Shown: positions 26,317 through 35,858, counted from the first letter of the stretch. The stretch is DNA of 64,000 nt from Maribacter thermophilus (GCF_001020565.1 NZ_LDAS01000001.1:3186520-3250519), one strand, 5' to 3'. Notes: generated by a model from the letters alone, not told the origin. Made by a program: numbers and translations.

Positions 26317-27459
26317 TTAAGAGGTTTCGGTACTTGAGGTTTTGTAGAGAATTAAATTGGGTTTTTTGCCACGTTCTTTCTTTTTTAATTGAAATACCTT
26401 TTTCAGTGCGAAAGGGGTAGTTCCCACTAAAAGAAAAATAGAGCCCAATGCCATTATGGTGTAACCATTTGAGAATAACTCTCCACTGGATAGGATGGCC
26501 AATATAAATATGGTAGATAGGGGAAAGGAAAGGGCAAGAATATTTACCCCGAACGTTGAATTGAAAGTTTTTTTCTTCTTTTTTATACCTTTTTCCTGGG
26601 CATCGACAACAGATATATGGGAAAACGGCCAAAAGCTACAAGCACTGAGCCCAAAACATAGAAGCACCAGGATGTCTTGTTGCACCGTAATATTTGCCAT
26701 AACGACAAAAATCCCTGAAAGCATGGCCACAAACCCTGCCCTTAAGAACAAAAGAGAAAATATTTTATAGATCTGTTGCTTTTTGATTTTTACGGCAAGG
26801 CCAATAAAAAGAAGCACCAAAGGAGTCATTATTACACTTAGTCTAGTAATGGTATCGCTGATAAATAATGGCAATGACTCCATATTAAAACCGAAAAATA
26901 CCAAAATCAAGGCAATGACTATAAAGATATTTACAGGTTCGGAGATCATTGCCACTGTTAGGGATTTTAATTTTCCGGCTTTTGATTTGGCTTTAATAGC
27001 TCTCTTGCTATAAAACCAATTCATGGCCACCAGATATAAGATGATAAGTACAAATACCTTGTTGCCCAAGTCTGCCATTGCCGCCTTTGCCAAATAATCT
27101 TCTCCTAAAAACTCCAGTACAAAAGGGAAACATGAAAGACCGGGGGCTAAAGAAGGCACGAGTAGCCTTGCTGTTCTATATTCTGGTGAATTATGTTTAA
27201 TGCCCGTTAGAGGCATTAAATACGGAAACAGTGAAAAAAGAATAATGTTTAAGGTAAGTGCCAAAAATGGTAAAGAAAGTAAAGCACCATCTATCTTAAC
27301 CCCTATCAATGCAATAAATATTGTTGCCGGTAAGGCAAGGTTGAGTATGATTTTCTTGATACCGGAAAGCTCCTCTTTTGAGTTGAACTTTATTTTTAAA
27401 AGAAAACCGATACCAATAAAAACGATAAAGGTAATTGTCTTTTGTAGGGTTAGATCCAT
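26317..27459 (-). CDS. AEC-family (auxin efflux carrier) transporter
   Basis: About 380 residues with roughly ten hydrophobic segments in two five-helix halves, as in AEC permeases. ILNLALPATIFIALIG and GLSCFPFVLEFLG resemble conserved family stretches. Family members export or import organic acids and related anions; the substrate here is unknown. I chose the ATG at 27459, one base after the stop of the aminotransferase gene; a TTG 9 bases upstream would add three residues. The tight coupling suggests a functional link to that exported enzyme. Confidence 0.82.
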   Translation of the reverse strand: MDLTLQKTITFIVFIGIGFLLKIKFNSKEELSGIKKIILNLALPATIFIALIGVKIDGALLSLPFLALTLNIILFSLFPYLMPLTGIKHNSPEYRTARLLVPSLAPGLSCFPFVLEFLGEDYLAKAAMADLGNKVFVLIILYLVAMNWFYSKRAIKAKSKAGKLKSLTVAMISEPVNIFIVIALILVFFGFNMESLPLFISDTITRLSVIMTPLVLLFIGLAVKIKKQQIYKIFSLLFLRAGFVAMLSGIFVVMANITVQQDILVLLCFGLSACSFWPFSHISVVDAQEKGIKKKKKTFNSTFGVNILALSFPLSTIFILAILSSGELFSNGYTIMALGSIFLLVGTTPFALKKVFQLKKKERGKKPNLILYKTSSTETS

Positions 27460-27460
27460 C

Positions 27461-28654
27461 TTATGCAAGAACGTCGGTTAACGCTGCCGTAAAAATTTTC
27501 ATTTCGTCCATGGTTCCCATACTTACCCTGCACCAATTCTTGCCCATAAACTCGAATGCTCTAACCCCTACCTTTTTTTCTGTCATTTTTTCCAAAAATA
27601 GTTTGCCGTCCATTTCTATGGGAAAAATGATAAAACTAGTGTAAGAGGTAACATAGTCATAGCCTAATTGTTTTAAGCTTTTATAGACATATTCCCGTGA
27701 TTCGGCATTTTTGGATCTAGAGGAATTTTGAAAATCAGGATCGTCCATACTGGCTAATGCCGCATATATGGAAGTATACGAGATACCCATACCGCCACGT
27801 GTAATTTTTTGTATTTTGTTTAAGGTAGTCTCTTGTGCCACAATATACCCTACCCTTAAACCGGCCATACCATGAATTTTTGAGAAAGTACGGGCTATGA
27901 TTACATTTTTACCCTCATTGATCAATCCGACCATACTTTGTTTGGTTGCGTCTTCTAAGAAGTCTAGATATGCCTCGTCTACAAACACAGGTACTTTTTC
28001 TGAAACACGGGAACAAAAGTCCAATAGTTCTTTACTATCGGTTAGGCTTCCGGTAGGGTTATTGGGGTTACATATATAAACTAGCTTGGTGTCTTTATCA
28101 ATGGCAGCTTCCATACCTTTAAGGTCGTGCGACCAATCTTTTTTTAGAGGAACGGGTTTCCAGTTAGCTCCGGTGGCCTCTGCTACACGAATTAGGGACA
28201 TATAGGAAGGGTCGGCAGAGACTACATTGCCACCATCCATAAATAGAACCATGGCGGTCTTTTCCAATAGGTCGGAAGAGCCAGGGCCCATCATAATGTT
28301 TTTGGCTTCTACGCCTTCTTTTGTCGCAATTTTATCAATAAGGGCAAAAAGTTCTTTCCAAGCGTACCTATTTCCTTTTGTCGCTACTTTTTTTAAGGCA
28401 TCAATAGCTTTTGGCGAAGGACCGTATGGGTTTTCGTTGGCATTCAATTTTGCCAATAATTTTGACTCTTCAGGAAATTTTTCGGGAAGATATTCTTTAA
28501 AGAAGGGACTGTACAAGGCATTTCCGTCCATATCTAATGGTATAGACGCTTTCGTGGTCTCCGCAATGCCCAAATGCGGCAATAGCGTAATTCCACCTGC
28601 GGTTAGTAGTCCTGTTCGTATCCAATCCCTACGATTTAATTTACTTGTTTCCAT
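27461..28654 (-). CDS. Tat-exported histidinol-phosphate-like aminotransferase
   Basis: A fold-type I PLP enzyme. The ATG at 28654 gives METSKLNRRDWIRTGLLTAG, a twin-arginine signal (NRRDW, then hydrophobic stretch and LGIAE). The mature part carries LNANENPYGPSP, VYICNPNNPTGSL, VDEAYLDF and the PLP-Lys motif ARTFSKIHGMAGLRVGY. Cytoplasmic HisC would not have a Tat leader, so this is a periplasmic aminotransferase of unknown substrate. A longer start (28708) would hide the signal and is less likely. Next gene: AEC transporter, one base away. Confidence 0.85.
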   Translation of the reverse strand: METSKLNRRDWIRTGLLTAGGITLLPHLGIAETTKASIPLDMDGNALYSPFFKEYLPEKFPEESKLLAKLNANENPYGPSPKAIDALKKVATKGNRYAWKELFALIDKIATKEGVEAKNIMMGPGSSDLLEKTAMVLFMDGGNVVSADPSYMSLIRVAEATGANWKPVPLKKDWSHDLKGMEAAIDKDTKLVYICNPNNPTGSLTDSKELLDFCSRVSEKVPVFVDEAYLDFLEDATKQSMVGLINEGKNVIIARTFSKIHGMAGLRVGYIVAQETTLNKIQKITRGGMGISYTSIYAALASMDDPDFQNSSRSKNAESREYVYKSLKQLGYDYVTSYTSFIIFPIEMDGKLFLEKMTEKKVGVRAFEFMGKNWCRVSMGTMDEMKIFTAALTDVLA

Positions 28655-28812
28655 TAGTTCTTCTGGTTTAATTGCTATAGTTACTAAAAGTAAAACCAGA
28701 GAACGCAAAAACCTATCTGAATAATGTAAAAATCAGATAGTTATAATAGGTATTGAGAATTAATTGATGATTATAATTGTCAATATCGCAATTAGAGTGT
28801 TAAAAAAAGGGG

Positions 28813-29208
28813 TTATTTTGCGAAAATCCCATCCTTTTCTATGATGGGTATTGTAATTGTATTTGCCTCGTTAACGGAATGTTTTTTAAAAATGAATTTT
28901 CTTTCAAATAGTTTATTATCAGCGTAATAAGTGACGTAAAACTCATTGTTTAGGCGAAGAACATCCTCTTGTACCAACTCAATTTTTTCATATGATTTGG
29001 CAGCGACCACGCCTATGGCATGGCGCATAGTGGAAGTTTTTACCTTCTCATCATAACCTTTAGAGACAATTAATACCATTTCTATCGGTGTTGTTCTATT
29101 GTTTATGATGTAGGCATTCCAATCTTTGGATAAGAATTCATCGTTCCATTCTAGAACCAATGCCACATACACGTCTTTAGAAACTGGTATATCTATGTCT
29201 TTTTTCAA
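28813..29208 (-). CDS. Conserved hypothetical protein downstream of pheS
   Basis: A 131-residue soluble protein with TTG start at 29208; an upstream in-frame stop excludes a longer form and the next Met is at residue 43. The sequence alternates short strands and helices and ends in IIEKDGIFAK. No motif was recognised, and there is no signal or membrane segment. It follows pheS by 30 bases and probably shares its transcript. Similar genes in relatives may be mislabelled as a pheS subunit because of this position. Confidence 0.7.
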   Translation of the reverse strand: MKKDIDIPVSKDVYVALVLEWNDEFLSKDWNAYIINNRTTPIEMVLIVSKGYDEKVKTSTMRHAIGVVAAKSYEKIELVQEDVLRLNNEFYVTYYADNKLFERKFIFKKHSVNEANTITIPIIEKDGIFAK

Positions 29209-29238
29209 AATTTTTCGAATTTTTCAATTCATCCCCCC

Positions 29239-30258
29239 TTATAAAGAGCTTTTGAACTGTTCTAAAAAGCGAACATCGTTTTCGCTCAACAAGCGTATGT
29301 CGGTTATTTGATATAGAAGCATTGCAATACGGTCTATTCCTACACCAAAGGCAAAACCAGAGTATTCTTCGGGATCTATTTTACAATTGGTAAGTACATT
29401 TGGGTCTACCATACCGCAACCTCCTATCTCTAACCATCCAGTACCTTTTGTAATTCTGTAATCGGCTTCTGTTTCCAGTCCCCAATAAACATCAACTTCG
29501 GCACTAGGTTCCGTGAATGGGAAATAGGAAGGGCGAAGTCTAATTTTCGATTTCCCAAAAAGCTCTGTAGTAAAATATTGAAGTGTTTGTTTTAGATCGG
29601 CAAACGAAACATCCTTGTCAATATACAAACCTTCTACTTGGTGAAAAAAGCAATGGGACCTAGCGGAAATTGCCTCGTTTCTATAAACTCTTCCCGGAGA
29701 AATGGTTCTAATGGGAGGTTCGTTGTTTTCCATGTAACGCACTTGAACAGACGATGTATGTGTACGTAAAAGTATATCCGGATTTGTTTGAACAAAAAAA
29801 GTGTCTTGCATATCCCTTGCCGGGTGATATTCCGGAAGGTTCAAAGCGGTAAAATTATGCCAATCATCCTCTATCTCGGGTCCTTCGGAGACATTGAAGC
29901 CTATTCGAGAAAAAATATCTATAATCTTATTTTTTACGATAGAAATAGGATGTCGGGCGCCAAGTTCTATAGGATTTCCCGGACGTGTGAGGTCACCGAA
30001 TAATTTTTCTTGAGAGCTACTGTTCTCTAGAGATCGTTTTAATTGATCGACCTTTTCGGTGGCTGCATTTTTTAACTGGTTTATAGTTTGGCCAAAATCT
30101 TTCTTTTGTTCGTTCGGAACATTTTTAAACTCGGCGAAAAAATCGTTTAAGATTCCTTTTTTTCCTAAATATTTAATTCTGAAAGCTTCTACTGCGTCTA
30201 AATCAGTTGCGTTAAAAGCTTCTACTTCAGCTATATGTTCCTTTATCTTATCTATCAT
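29239..30258 (-). CDS. pheS: Phenylalanine-tRNA ligase alpha subunit
   Basis: Charges tRNA-Phe together with the beta subunit, which is not in the window. Of 339 residues, the N-terminal 90 are a coiled-coil tRNA-binding arm. HPISIVKNKIIDIFSRIGF begins the class II catalytic core. DMQDTFFV and HTSSVQVRYM form motif 2 region, HQVEGLYID follows, and GFAFGVGIDRIAML is motif 3. Full length. Confidence 0.96.
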   Translation of the reverse strand: MIDKIKEHIAEVEAFNATDLDAVEAFRIKYLGKKGILNDFFAEFKNVPNEQKKDFGQTINQLKNAATEKVDQLKRSLENSSSQEKLFGDLTRPGNPIELGARHPISIVKNKIIDIFSRIGFNVSEGPEIEDDWHNFTALNLPEYHPARDMQDTFFVQTNPDILLRTHTSSVQVRYMENNEPPIRTISPGRVYRNEAISARSHCFFHQVEGLYIDKDVSFADLKQTLQYFTTELFGKSKIRLRPSYFPFTEPSAEVDVYWGLETEADYRITKGTGWLEIGGCGMVDPNVLTNCKIDPEEYSGFAFGVGIDRIAMLLYQITDIRLLSENDVRFLEQFKSSL

Positions 30259-30339
30259 CAGAATTGATTAAAGAGGCAAATTTAAAACTTTTAAAAAAGG
30301 TAGGGGGATGTTTTTGTCGGTTTTGATCTGTTGTACCGT

Positions 30340-32205
30340 CTAGAACTTGTCTTTTACATTTTCCTTTATCCAATTCAGACATTCTTTAAAAGTTTTAAAA
30401 ATATGTTCTTCGGGTATTAAATCGGGTATAACGTCTACACGCTCCATCATATATCTTGGTTGTTTCAATACATCTACCAATAATACGGTGATTCCCGATC
30501 TTTTTAGGTCTATTAAAACATCTTCTAATGTGTATAGGCCAGATTGGTCCATATATTGCATACGCCCCATTCTAATGACAACTGTAGAGGCCGTTCTCGG
30601 TATTTGATCGGCCAATTGTAGAAATTCGCTGGTCGAGCCAAAAAATAGTGGGCCCTTTAGGTGTTTTATAAAAACCTCTTCTTTTAGGTTCTGGGGAAAT
30701 GTTGCTTCATCTGGCCAATTGGCTTCTTTTTCCAAAGATTTAACATCGGAACGTTCTGCCGTAAGGTCTCCCATTTTTTTCATGAACATTAGAGACGCTA
30801 TTACCAGCCCTATACCAACTGCATAAACAAGGTTCCAGACAGAGGACAATACAAGAACAACCAACATTATAACCACTTCCGAACTAAATTTAACAGGGCC
30901 TAGGCTTACATCCTTTGGTAAGCTAGGAATGGCTTTTAGTCCTTTATAATCCATTACACCAATACCTACTGTTACTAAAATACCGGCCAATACAGCTGCA
31001 GGAATCTGCGATGCGATCGGCCCAAGTGCCAATAAAACTATTAAGAGTAGAACACCTGCGGCCATACCCGATAATTTTGTCTTACCGCCGGCATTGATGT
31101 TAACTACCGTTCTAATGGTAGCACCTGCTCCGGGCAGACCGCCAAATATAGCGGCCATACTATTTCCGATTCCTTGGCCAATCAGTTCTTTGTTGGGTTT
31201 GTGCTTGGTCTTGGTCATATTGTCGGCAACTACCGATGTTAAAAGCGAGTCTATTGCACCCAATAAAGCCAAGGTAAGTGCTGTAAATACATAAGGTGAT
31301 ATGGCTCCTAATTTAAATTCTGTAAAAATATTTAGGTTGGGTACAGGAAAACCGCTGGGTATTTGTTCTATGGGTCTATAGTCCAATCCAAAACCGTAGG
31401 CGACTCCTGAAACTACGACCAACGCTACTAGGGCACTTGGTATTTTGGTGGTTATTCTTTTAAATCCGTAAATGATTATTATGGTAGAAAGGGCAAGGGA
31501 CAACTCTAACCAATTTATGTTTTTTAAAGCTCTTGGTAGAATTTTTATTGCACCGATAACTCCAGAGGCATTTGTGTTGGCAAGCGTTTTGGCCTCTTTG
31601 AGAATTTCCTCTTCGGTAATTTTTTCTGCCCTTACAATGGTTTCTTTAAAATCCTCCAAGACCAAAATACCTTCGCCCGCCTCTTCTTTTAAGATGTTTT
31701 CCAGAATTATTTCCTCGGCCATCGGTTTATACTCGTTCACATAATCCAGATCCTCTTTTGGATAATAACCTATGGCAGGTAATATTTGTGTTATTAAGAT
31801 AATGACCCCGATCGCGGTCATAAAACCAGATACTACGGGATATGGTATATATCTTATGTATTTGCCTATTCCCAACAACCCAAGCCCCACTTGCATTAGA
31901 CCAGCTAAAAGAAATACAAGAAGAATACTGGGCAATGCCTTTTCCAAATTTCCATCGTTTACGGCCACCAAACCTGCAATTACTACCATACTTACGGCGG
32001 TCATGGGTGCCGTAGGGCCAGAAATCTGAGTGTTGGTGCCACCGAACAATGCTGCGAAAAAACTTAAAAATATAGCTCCATAAAGGCCCGCACTTGGTCC
32101 CATTCCAGAACTTACACCAAAAGCCAAGGCTAAGGGCAAGGCAACAATACCTGCCGTAATACCACCAAACAAATCACCTTTGAAGTTTGAGAAAAGTTTT
32201 TTCAT
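30340..32205 (-). CDS. SulP-family anion transporter with STAS domain (first copy)
   Basis: A 621-residue permease with about 12 hydrophobic segments and a cytoplasmic STAS domain (about 510-615, with QYMDQSGLYTLEDVL). GGITAGIVALPLALAFGVS and SGPTAPMT are SulP signatures. An acidic loop of about 65 residues (150-215) interrupts the membrane core and is absent from the second copy. Neighbours carbonic anhydrase, UspA and SulP-2 suggest bicarbonate as substrate, as in cyanobacterial BicA; sulfate remains possible. A terminator-like hairpin separates it from the anhydrase gene. Confidence 0.88.
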   Translation of the reverse strand: MKKLFSNFKGDLFGGITAGIVALPLALAFGVSSGMGPSAGLYGAIFLSFFAALFGGTNTQISGPTAPMTAVSMVVIAGLVAVNDGNLEKALPSILLVFLLAGLMQVGLGLLGIGKYIRYIPYPVVSGFMTAIGVIILITQILPAIGYYPKEDLDYVNEYKPMAEEIILENILKEEAGEGILVLEDFKETIVRAEKITEEEILKEAKTLANTNASGVIGAIKILPRALKNINWLELSLALSTIIIIYGFKRITTKIPSALVALVVVSGVAYGFGLDYRPIEQIPSGFPVPNLNIFTEFKLGAISPYVFTALTLALLGAIDSLLTSVVADNMTKTKHKPNKELIGQGIGNSMAAIFGGLPGAGATIRTVVNINAGGKTKLSGMAAGVLLLIVLLALGPIASQIPAAVLAGILVTVGIGVMDYKGLKAIPSLPKDVSLGPVKFSSEVVIMLVVLVLSSVWNLVYAVGIGLVIASLMFMKKMGDLTAERSDVKSLEKEANWPDEATFPQNLKEEVFIKHLKGPLFFGSTSEFLQLADQIPRTASTVVIRMGRMQYMDQSGLYTLEDVLIDLKRSGITVLLVDVLKQPRYMMERVDVIPDLIPEEHIFKTFKECLNWIKENVKDKF

Positions 32206-32329
32206 AATCTTAGAGTAACCAATAATAATTTTAAATCTATTTTTTTCGATTGATCATTATAAATGAACTAATGGGTAAAGTTATGGAGGGCATTTTAATG
32301 ATAGGCTATAATACGTTATAAAATGATGT

Positions 32330-32357
32330 AAAAGCCGCTGTTTTACAACGGCTTTTT
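32330..32357 (-). terminator. Hairpin terminator after the carbonic anhydrase gene
   Basis: AAAAGCCG and CGGCTTTT pair around an 11-base loop between the anhydrase and SulP-1 genes. The T run is short on the minus strand, so efficiency is uncertain. Confidence 0.5.
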
Positions 32358-32370
32358 TCCAATATTACTT

Positions 32371-33000
32371 TTATTCATAAAATTTTACTGCACCGGTTGA
32401 AATGTCGTACATGGCCCCAACAATCATAATTTCCTTTTTTTCTTCCATTTCGGCCAAAACACTACTTCTTTTTCTAATGTTTTCTAGTGTCATTTGAACG
32501 TTTTTTTCGGCTACGGAATCTACAAATTCTAAGTTTTTAGAATTTCTTAAACTCTCATCGGTAGGCTCTTTGACTGCTGCTACTGCAGGTTCTATTTTGT
32601 TTATCAATGAGGTAAGGTTGCCCAATCTCGCATGGTCGCAAGCTCCCTTAATGGCGCCACAACTGGTGTGGCCCAGCACTACGATCAATTTAGTGCCAGC
32701 CAGCTTACAACCAAATTCCATACTTCCTAAAATATCTTCGTTTACGAAGTTTCCGGCGATACGTATACTAAAGATATCGCCTAAACCTTGGTCAAATACT
32801 AATTCTGCGGATACCCTGGAGTCTATACAGCTTAATATGGTCGCAAAAGGAAACTGTCCGTCACTTGTATCGTTTACTTGTTCAAGTAAATTACGGTTTG
32901 CCTTTAGATTGTTTTGAAACCTCTCGTTACCTTCCTTTAAGAATTGTAACGATTTTTCGGGGGTCATGGTTGCTTGTGTTTCTCTTGTATGTGCTTTCAT
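32371..33000 (-). CDS. Beta-class carbonic anhydrase
   Basis: Interconverts CO2 and bicarbonate (209 residues). Zinc ligands and the Asp-Arg dyad are visible: Cys58, Asp60 and Arg62 in SCIDSRVSAE, His111 and Cys114 in LGHTSCGAIKGA. No clear signal peptide, so cytoplasmic. The UspA gene lies 27 bases upstream and SulP-type permeases flank both, consistent with trapping or supplying bicarbonate. Confidence 0.94.
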   Translation of the reverse strand: MKAHTRETQATMTPEKSLQFLKEGNERFQNNLKANRNLLEQVNDTSDGQFPFATILSCIDSRVSAELVFDQGLGDIFSIRIAGNFVNEDILGSMEFGCKLAGTKLIVVLGHTSCGAIKGACDHARLGNLTSLINKIEPAVAAVKEPTDESLRNSKNLEFVDSVAEKNVQMTLENIRKRSSVLAEMEEKKEIMIVGAMYDISTGAVKFYE

Positions 33001-33027
33001 TGTATTTTTATTTTAATTGTTGGATTG

Positions 33028-33855
33028 TTATGATGTATAGTTATGTTCGCTGGTAAATAACATGGGAACGTTCAGATTAGCTATAATATCCTTAACATTC
33101 AACATCTCTGTAGAATGCTTGTTTTTTTTATTGAAATTATCTTTTGTTCTGTTAACGCAAAGAAGGTTTACGTTGTTTATAGAAAGATAATTCGATAAAT
33201 TTTTAAAAGAATCGTCTCGTTTCTCAAAGACAAAGTCAATCGTTTTTGTTCCCTTGAATACGTTATGGGAGTCAAGTTCGTCACAGTTTTTAGTGATAGT
33301 GAACATTTTAATAGGTTCTTGGGTGTGCGTGAGCAGACTATCTGCAAATTGAACATCCTTTATTTTTTCACCTGTGTTCAAGAATGCCATTGATAGCTTT
33401 TTTGATTCTAGAGTTATATCATTATTGGCTATAAAGATAGAGCCTCTGTGATGTTGAAGAACACAATTCATGGCATTATCCTCAAGAAAATCGAACATTG
33501 TGGATTTTCTTTTTTCAAGAACTACAAAATCGGGACAATTATCCTTTATATATTTTTTAGTCTCGTTCTTTATGTTTCCGACGGAGCAGGAATATGAAAT
33601 GGGTACCCCAAAATCTTTGGAATATTCATGTATAATGTCCCTGATTTTTTTGTCGGTTTCTATGTATTCATGGCTCAGGGCCCGAATTGCCGATAATTGG
33701 CTTTCTTCTCTAACGACATCAAAAGGTTTCTTAATAAGGAACAGGGTAATTTCCCCGTTAACTATATTGGCGAGATTAACGGTGCTTTTGAGTGTCTTGT
33801 CCAGGTATTTCGTGGAATGCGAGAATATTACTATTTTATATTTGTCTTTTTTCAT
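33028..33855 (-). CDS. Universal stress protein (UspA-like), tandem domains
   Basis: A 275-residue protein with two Usp-like halves. The first half opens KIVIFSHSTKYLDKTLKSTV and has CPDFVVLEKRKST, but the ATP-binding GxxGxS loop is poorly kept, so nucleotide binding is uncertain. The second half is more divergent. It lies between the two carbonic genes and the second SulP gene, and may adjust transporter activity (inference). Confidence 0.72.
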   Translation of the reverse strand: MKKDKYKIVIFSHSTKYLDKTLKSTVNLANIVNGEITLFLIKKPFDVVREESQLSAIRALSHEYIETDKKIRDIIHEYSKDFGVPISYSCSVGNIKNETKKYIKDNCPDFVVLEKRKSTMFDFLEDNAMNCVLQHHRGSIFIANNDITLESKKLSMAFLNTGEKIKDVQFADSLLTHTQEPIKMFTITKNCDELDSHNVFKGTKTIDFVFEKRDDSFKNLSNYLSINNVNLLCVNRTKDNFNKKNKHSTEMLNVKDIIANLNVPMLFTSEHNYTS

Positions 33856-33894
33856 CTCGATGTTTTTTTATTATTGATATACCAGAAAGAAAGA

Positions 33895-35487
33895 CTAGCT
33901 TAAACTCAATTTTGATTTTGGTCTCTGCTCAAAGAATTCAGTAAAACTTGGGGGATTTTCAATTATTCCACGTTTTGAGAGTAGCTTAATATCAATATTT
34001 CTTTCTTTCGCCTTAAATGCGAAGTCCTCTAAAATTTCGATTATATCATAATCCAAGTATCTTGTTTTAAGAATATCTAATTCTAGATAAGTATTTCTGG
34101 GCAAGTTTTCTAATTCTTTTAAGATGGCTCCTTTGTTAAAAAAAGTAACCTCTTCTGCCAAAGTCATTTTAATCTTATGTTTGCCATTGCTATTGTCTTC
34201 AATATGAAGAAAGTGCGAGTTTTGGTAACTCTTTAAAAGTATGACAACGATACCTACCGCTAGACCTAGGCTTATGCCTACTAATAAATCGGTGAAAATG
34301 ATTCCAGCTACCGTAACAAAAAATGGAACTGATTGTTTCCAACCAAGTTTGTACATCTTTTTAAAGAGAGCGGGTTTTGCCAATTTATAGCCTACAATAA
34401 ATAGAATAGCCGCTAAGACCGATAACGGAATCAAATTCAACAACCGAGGTATTAGGACCACGGAGATGAGTAGTAAAAAACCATGAATAATAGCGGAAAG
34501 CTTGGTTCTACCACCAGATTGTATGTTGGCTGAACTTCTAACAATTACCTGCGTGATGGGTAACCCTCCGATCATTCCTGAAATAATGTTTCCTGTACCT
34601 TGGGCCAATAATTCACGATTGGTGGGTGTAACGTTTTTATGTGGGTCGATCTTATCTGTCGCTTCCACACACAGCAGGGTCTCCAAACTGGCGACCAATG
34701 CGATCGTAAATGCGGTAACCCAAACTTGGGGATTGCTAATAGCTGCAAAATTTGGAAAGCTGAATTGACCAAAAAACGAAGCGGCATCTTCCGGTACCGG
34801 AACGCTGACCAAATGTTCTTGTGATATACCCAATACTTCATTGTCTTTAGTTAGCACGTAGTAAATAATACCTACGGCCACGGCCACTAAGGGGCCTTGT
34901 ACAAGTTGAAATATTTTCCCTTTTTTAGAGAGAACCTTGTCCCATAGCAATAGTATTGAAAGGCCAATGAGTGCTATTAAGGTTGCTCCAGGGCTAATGT
35001 TATTAATGGTATTGAGTATTTCCGAAAAGGTGTTTTCTCCATCTACTTGAAAAAAGGCCCAGTCTCCTTCTGGATCGGGGTCATAACCAAAAAAATGAGG
35101 TATTTGCTTTAAAATGATAATGATACCTATACCCGTAAGCATTCCTTTTATTACCGATGAAGGAAAGTAGTAACCGATAACACCGGCTTTTAAGAACCCA
35201 AAAATTAGCTGAATAATTCCACCTAGAACAACGGCGACCAAAAAGTTTTGGTAACCTCCCAAGGCACCAATGGCGGTAAGTACTATAGCCGCCAAACCAG
35301 CGGCGGGTCCACTTACGCCGATTTTGGAACCACTTAAAGCTCCAACAACAATACCACCGACAATACCTGCAATTAGACCAGAAAATAAGGGGGCCCCACT
35401 TGCAAGTGCTATTCCTAAACATAAAGGAAGGGCAACAAAGAAAACTACGATACTCGATGGAATATCGTTTTTAATATATTTAAACAT
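33895..35487 (-). CDS. SulP-family anion transporter (second copy)
   Basis: A 530-residue permease. IPSSIVVFFVALPLCLGIALASGAP begins the membrane core, and SGPAAGLAAIV and GLPITQVIVRSSANIQSGG are family signatures. The C-terminal STAS domain is short (about 440-520, with LDYDIIEILEDFAF) and ends abruptly. It precedes UspA and carbonic anhydrase on the same strand, so it is probably the first gene of the module. Bicarbonate is the suggested substrate (inference from context). Confidence 0.88.
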   Translation of the reverse strand: MFKYIKNDIPSSIVVFFVALPLCLGIALASGAPLFSGLIAGIVGGIVVGALSGSKIGVSGPAAGLAAIVLTAIGALGGYQNFLVAVVLGGIIQLIFGFLKAGVIGYYFPSSVIKGMLTGIGIIIILKQIPHFFGYDPDPEGDWAFFQVDGENTFSEILNTINNISPGATLIALIGLSILLLWDKVLSKKGKIFQLVQGPLVAVAVGIIYYVLTKDNEVLGISQEHLVSVPVPEDAASFFGQFSFPNFAAISNPQVWVTAFTIALVASLETLLCVEATDKIDPHKNVTPTNRELLAQGTGNIISGMIGGLPITQVIVRSSANIQSGGRTKLSAIIHGFLLLISVVLIPRLLNLIPLSVLAAILFIVGYKLAKPALFKKMYKLGWKQSVPFFVTVAGIIFTDLLVGISLGLAVGIVVILLKSYQNSHFLHIEDNSNGKHKIKMTLAEEVTFFNKGAILKELENLPRNTYLELDILKTRYLDYDIIEILEDFAFKAKERNIDIKLLSKRGIIENPPSFTEFFEQRPKSKLSLS

Positions 35488-35506
35488 AATAATAAAGTGT
35501 TATGTC

Positions 35507-35530
35507 TTGCATCTAAATGCAACACGTGTT
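35507..35530. promoter_or_regulatory. Palindromes upstream of the second SulP gene
   Basis: TTGCATCTAAATGCAA (35507-35522) has 6-bp arms around CTAA and is followed directly by the palindrome AACACGTGTT (35521-35530). Together they lie 20-43 bases before the SulP ATG and could be an operator. Confidence 0.35.
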
Positions 35531-35561
35531 AGTTGATTGAAATAAATAAAAACCGAAAAAA

Positions 35562-35858
35562 CTAACAGGTGCGTTCTGGGGGAGGCGATAAAACTTCCAA
35601 TGTATGGTCAAAACAAGCCATACCTTGGTAATCATTTGTTTTTGATTTGTCGATGAAACAGATCAGGGAGAAGTTTAAAAGGTTTTCTTTGACAAATTTT
35701 TCTTCACAAAAAGATTTTTTGCCAGACTCTTGCTGCTCTTCTTCGTTAAGATTTGTAACAACAATAGGTTTGTCTGGATTGCACAGCGTAGCCACACTTG
35801 GTGCAACAATTGCAAAAAGCCACAAAAATAACAAGGTAAAACGTGCAAATTGTTTCAT
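35562..35858 (-). CDS. Small secreted or membrane-anchored protein, unknown function
   Basis: A 98-residue protein. The ATG at 35858 gives MKQFARFTLLFLWLFAIVAP, a clear signal peptide; a longer start adds nine residues and is less likely. The mature part has five Cys (TLCNPDK, KSFCEEK, LICFIDK, MACFDH, ERTC), which suggests disulfides or metal binding. No family was recognised. A 22-bp palindrome spans the start codon. Confidence 0.6.
   Translation of the reverse strand: MKQFARFTLLFLWLFAIVAPSVATLCNPDKPIVVTNLNEEEQQESGKKSFCEEKFVKENLLNFSLICFIDKSKTNDYQGMACFDHTLEVLSPPPERTC

Noticed and set aside
26249-26632. Minus-strand 127-codon frame next to the AEC transporter gene
   Set aside because: It overlaps the transporter's coding sequence in another frame and shows no recognisable motif.
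32206-32370. Riboswitch before the first SulP gene
   Set aside because: Apart from the anhydrase terminator hairpin, no complex conserved structure was visible.
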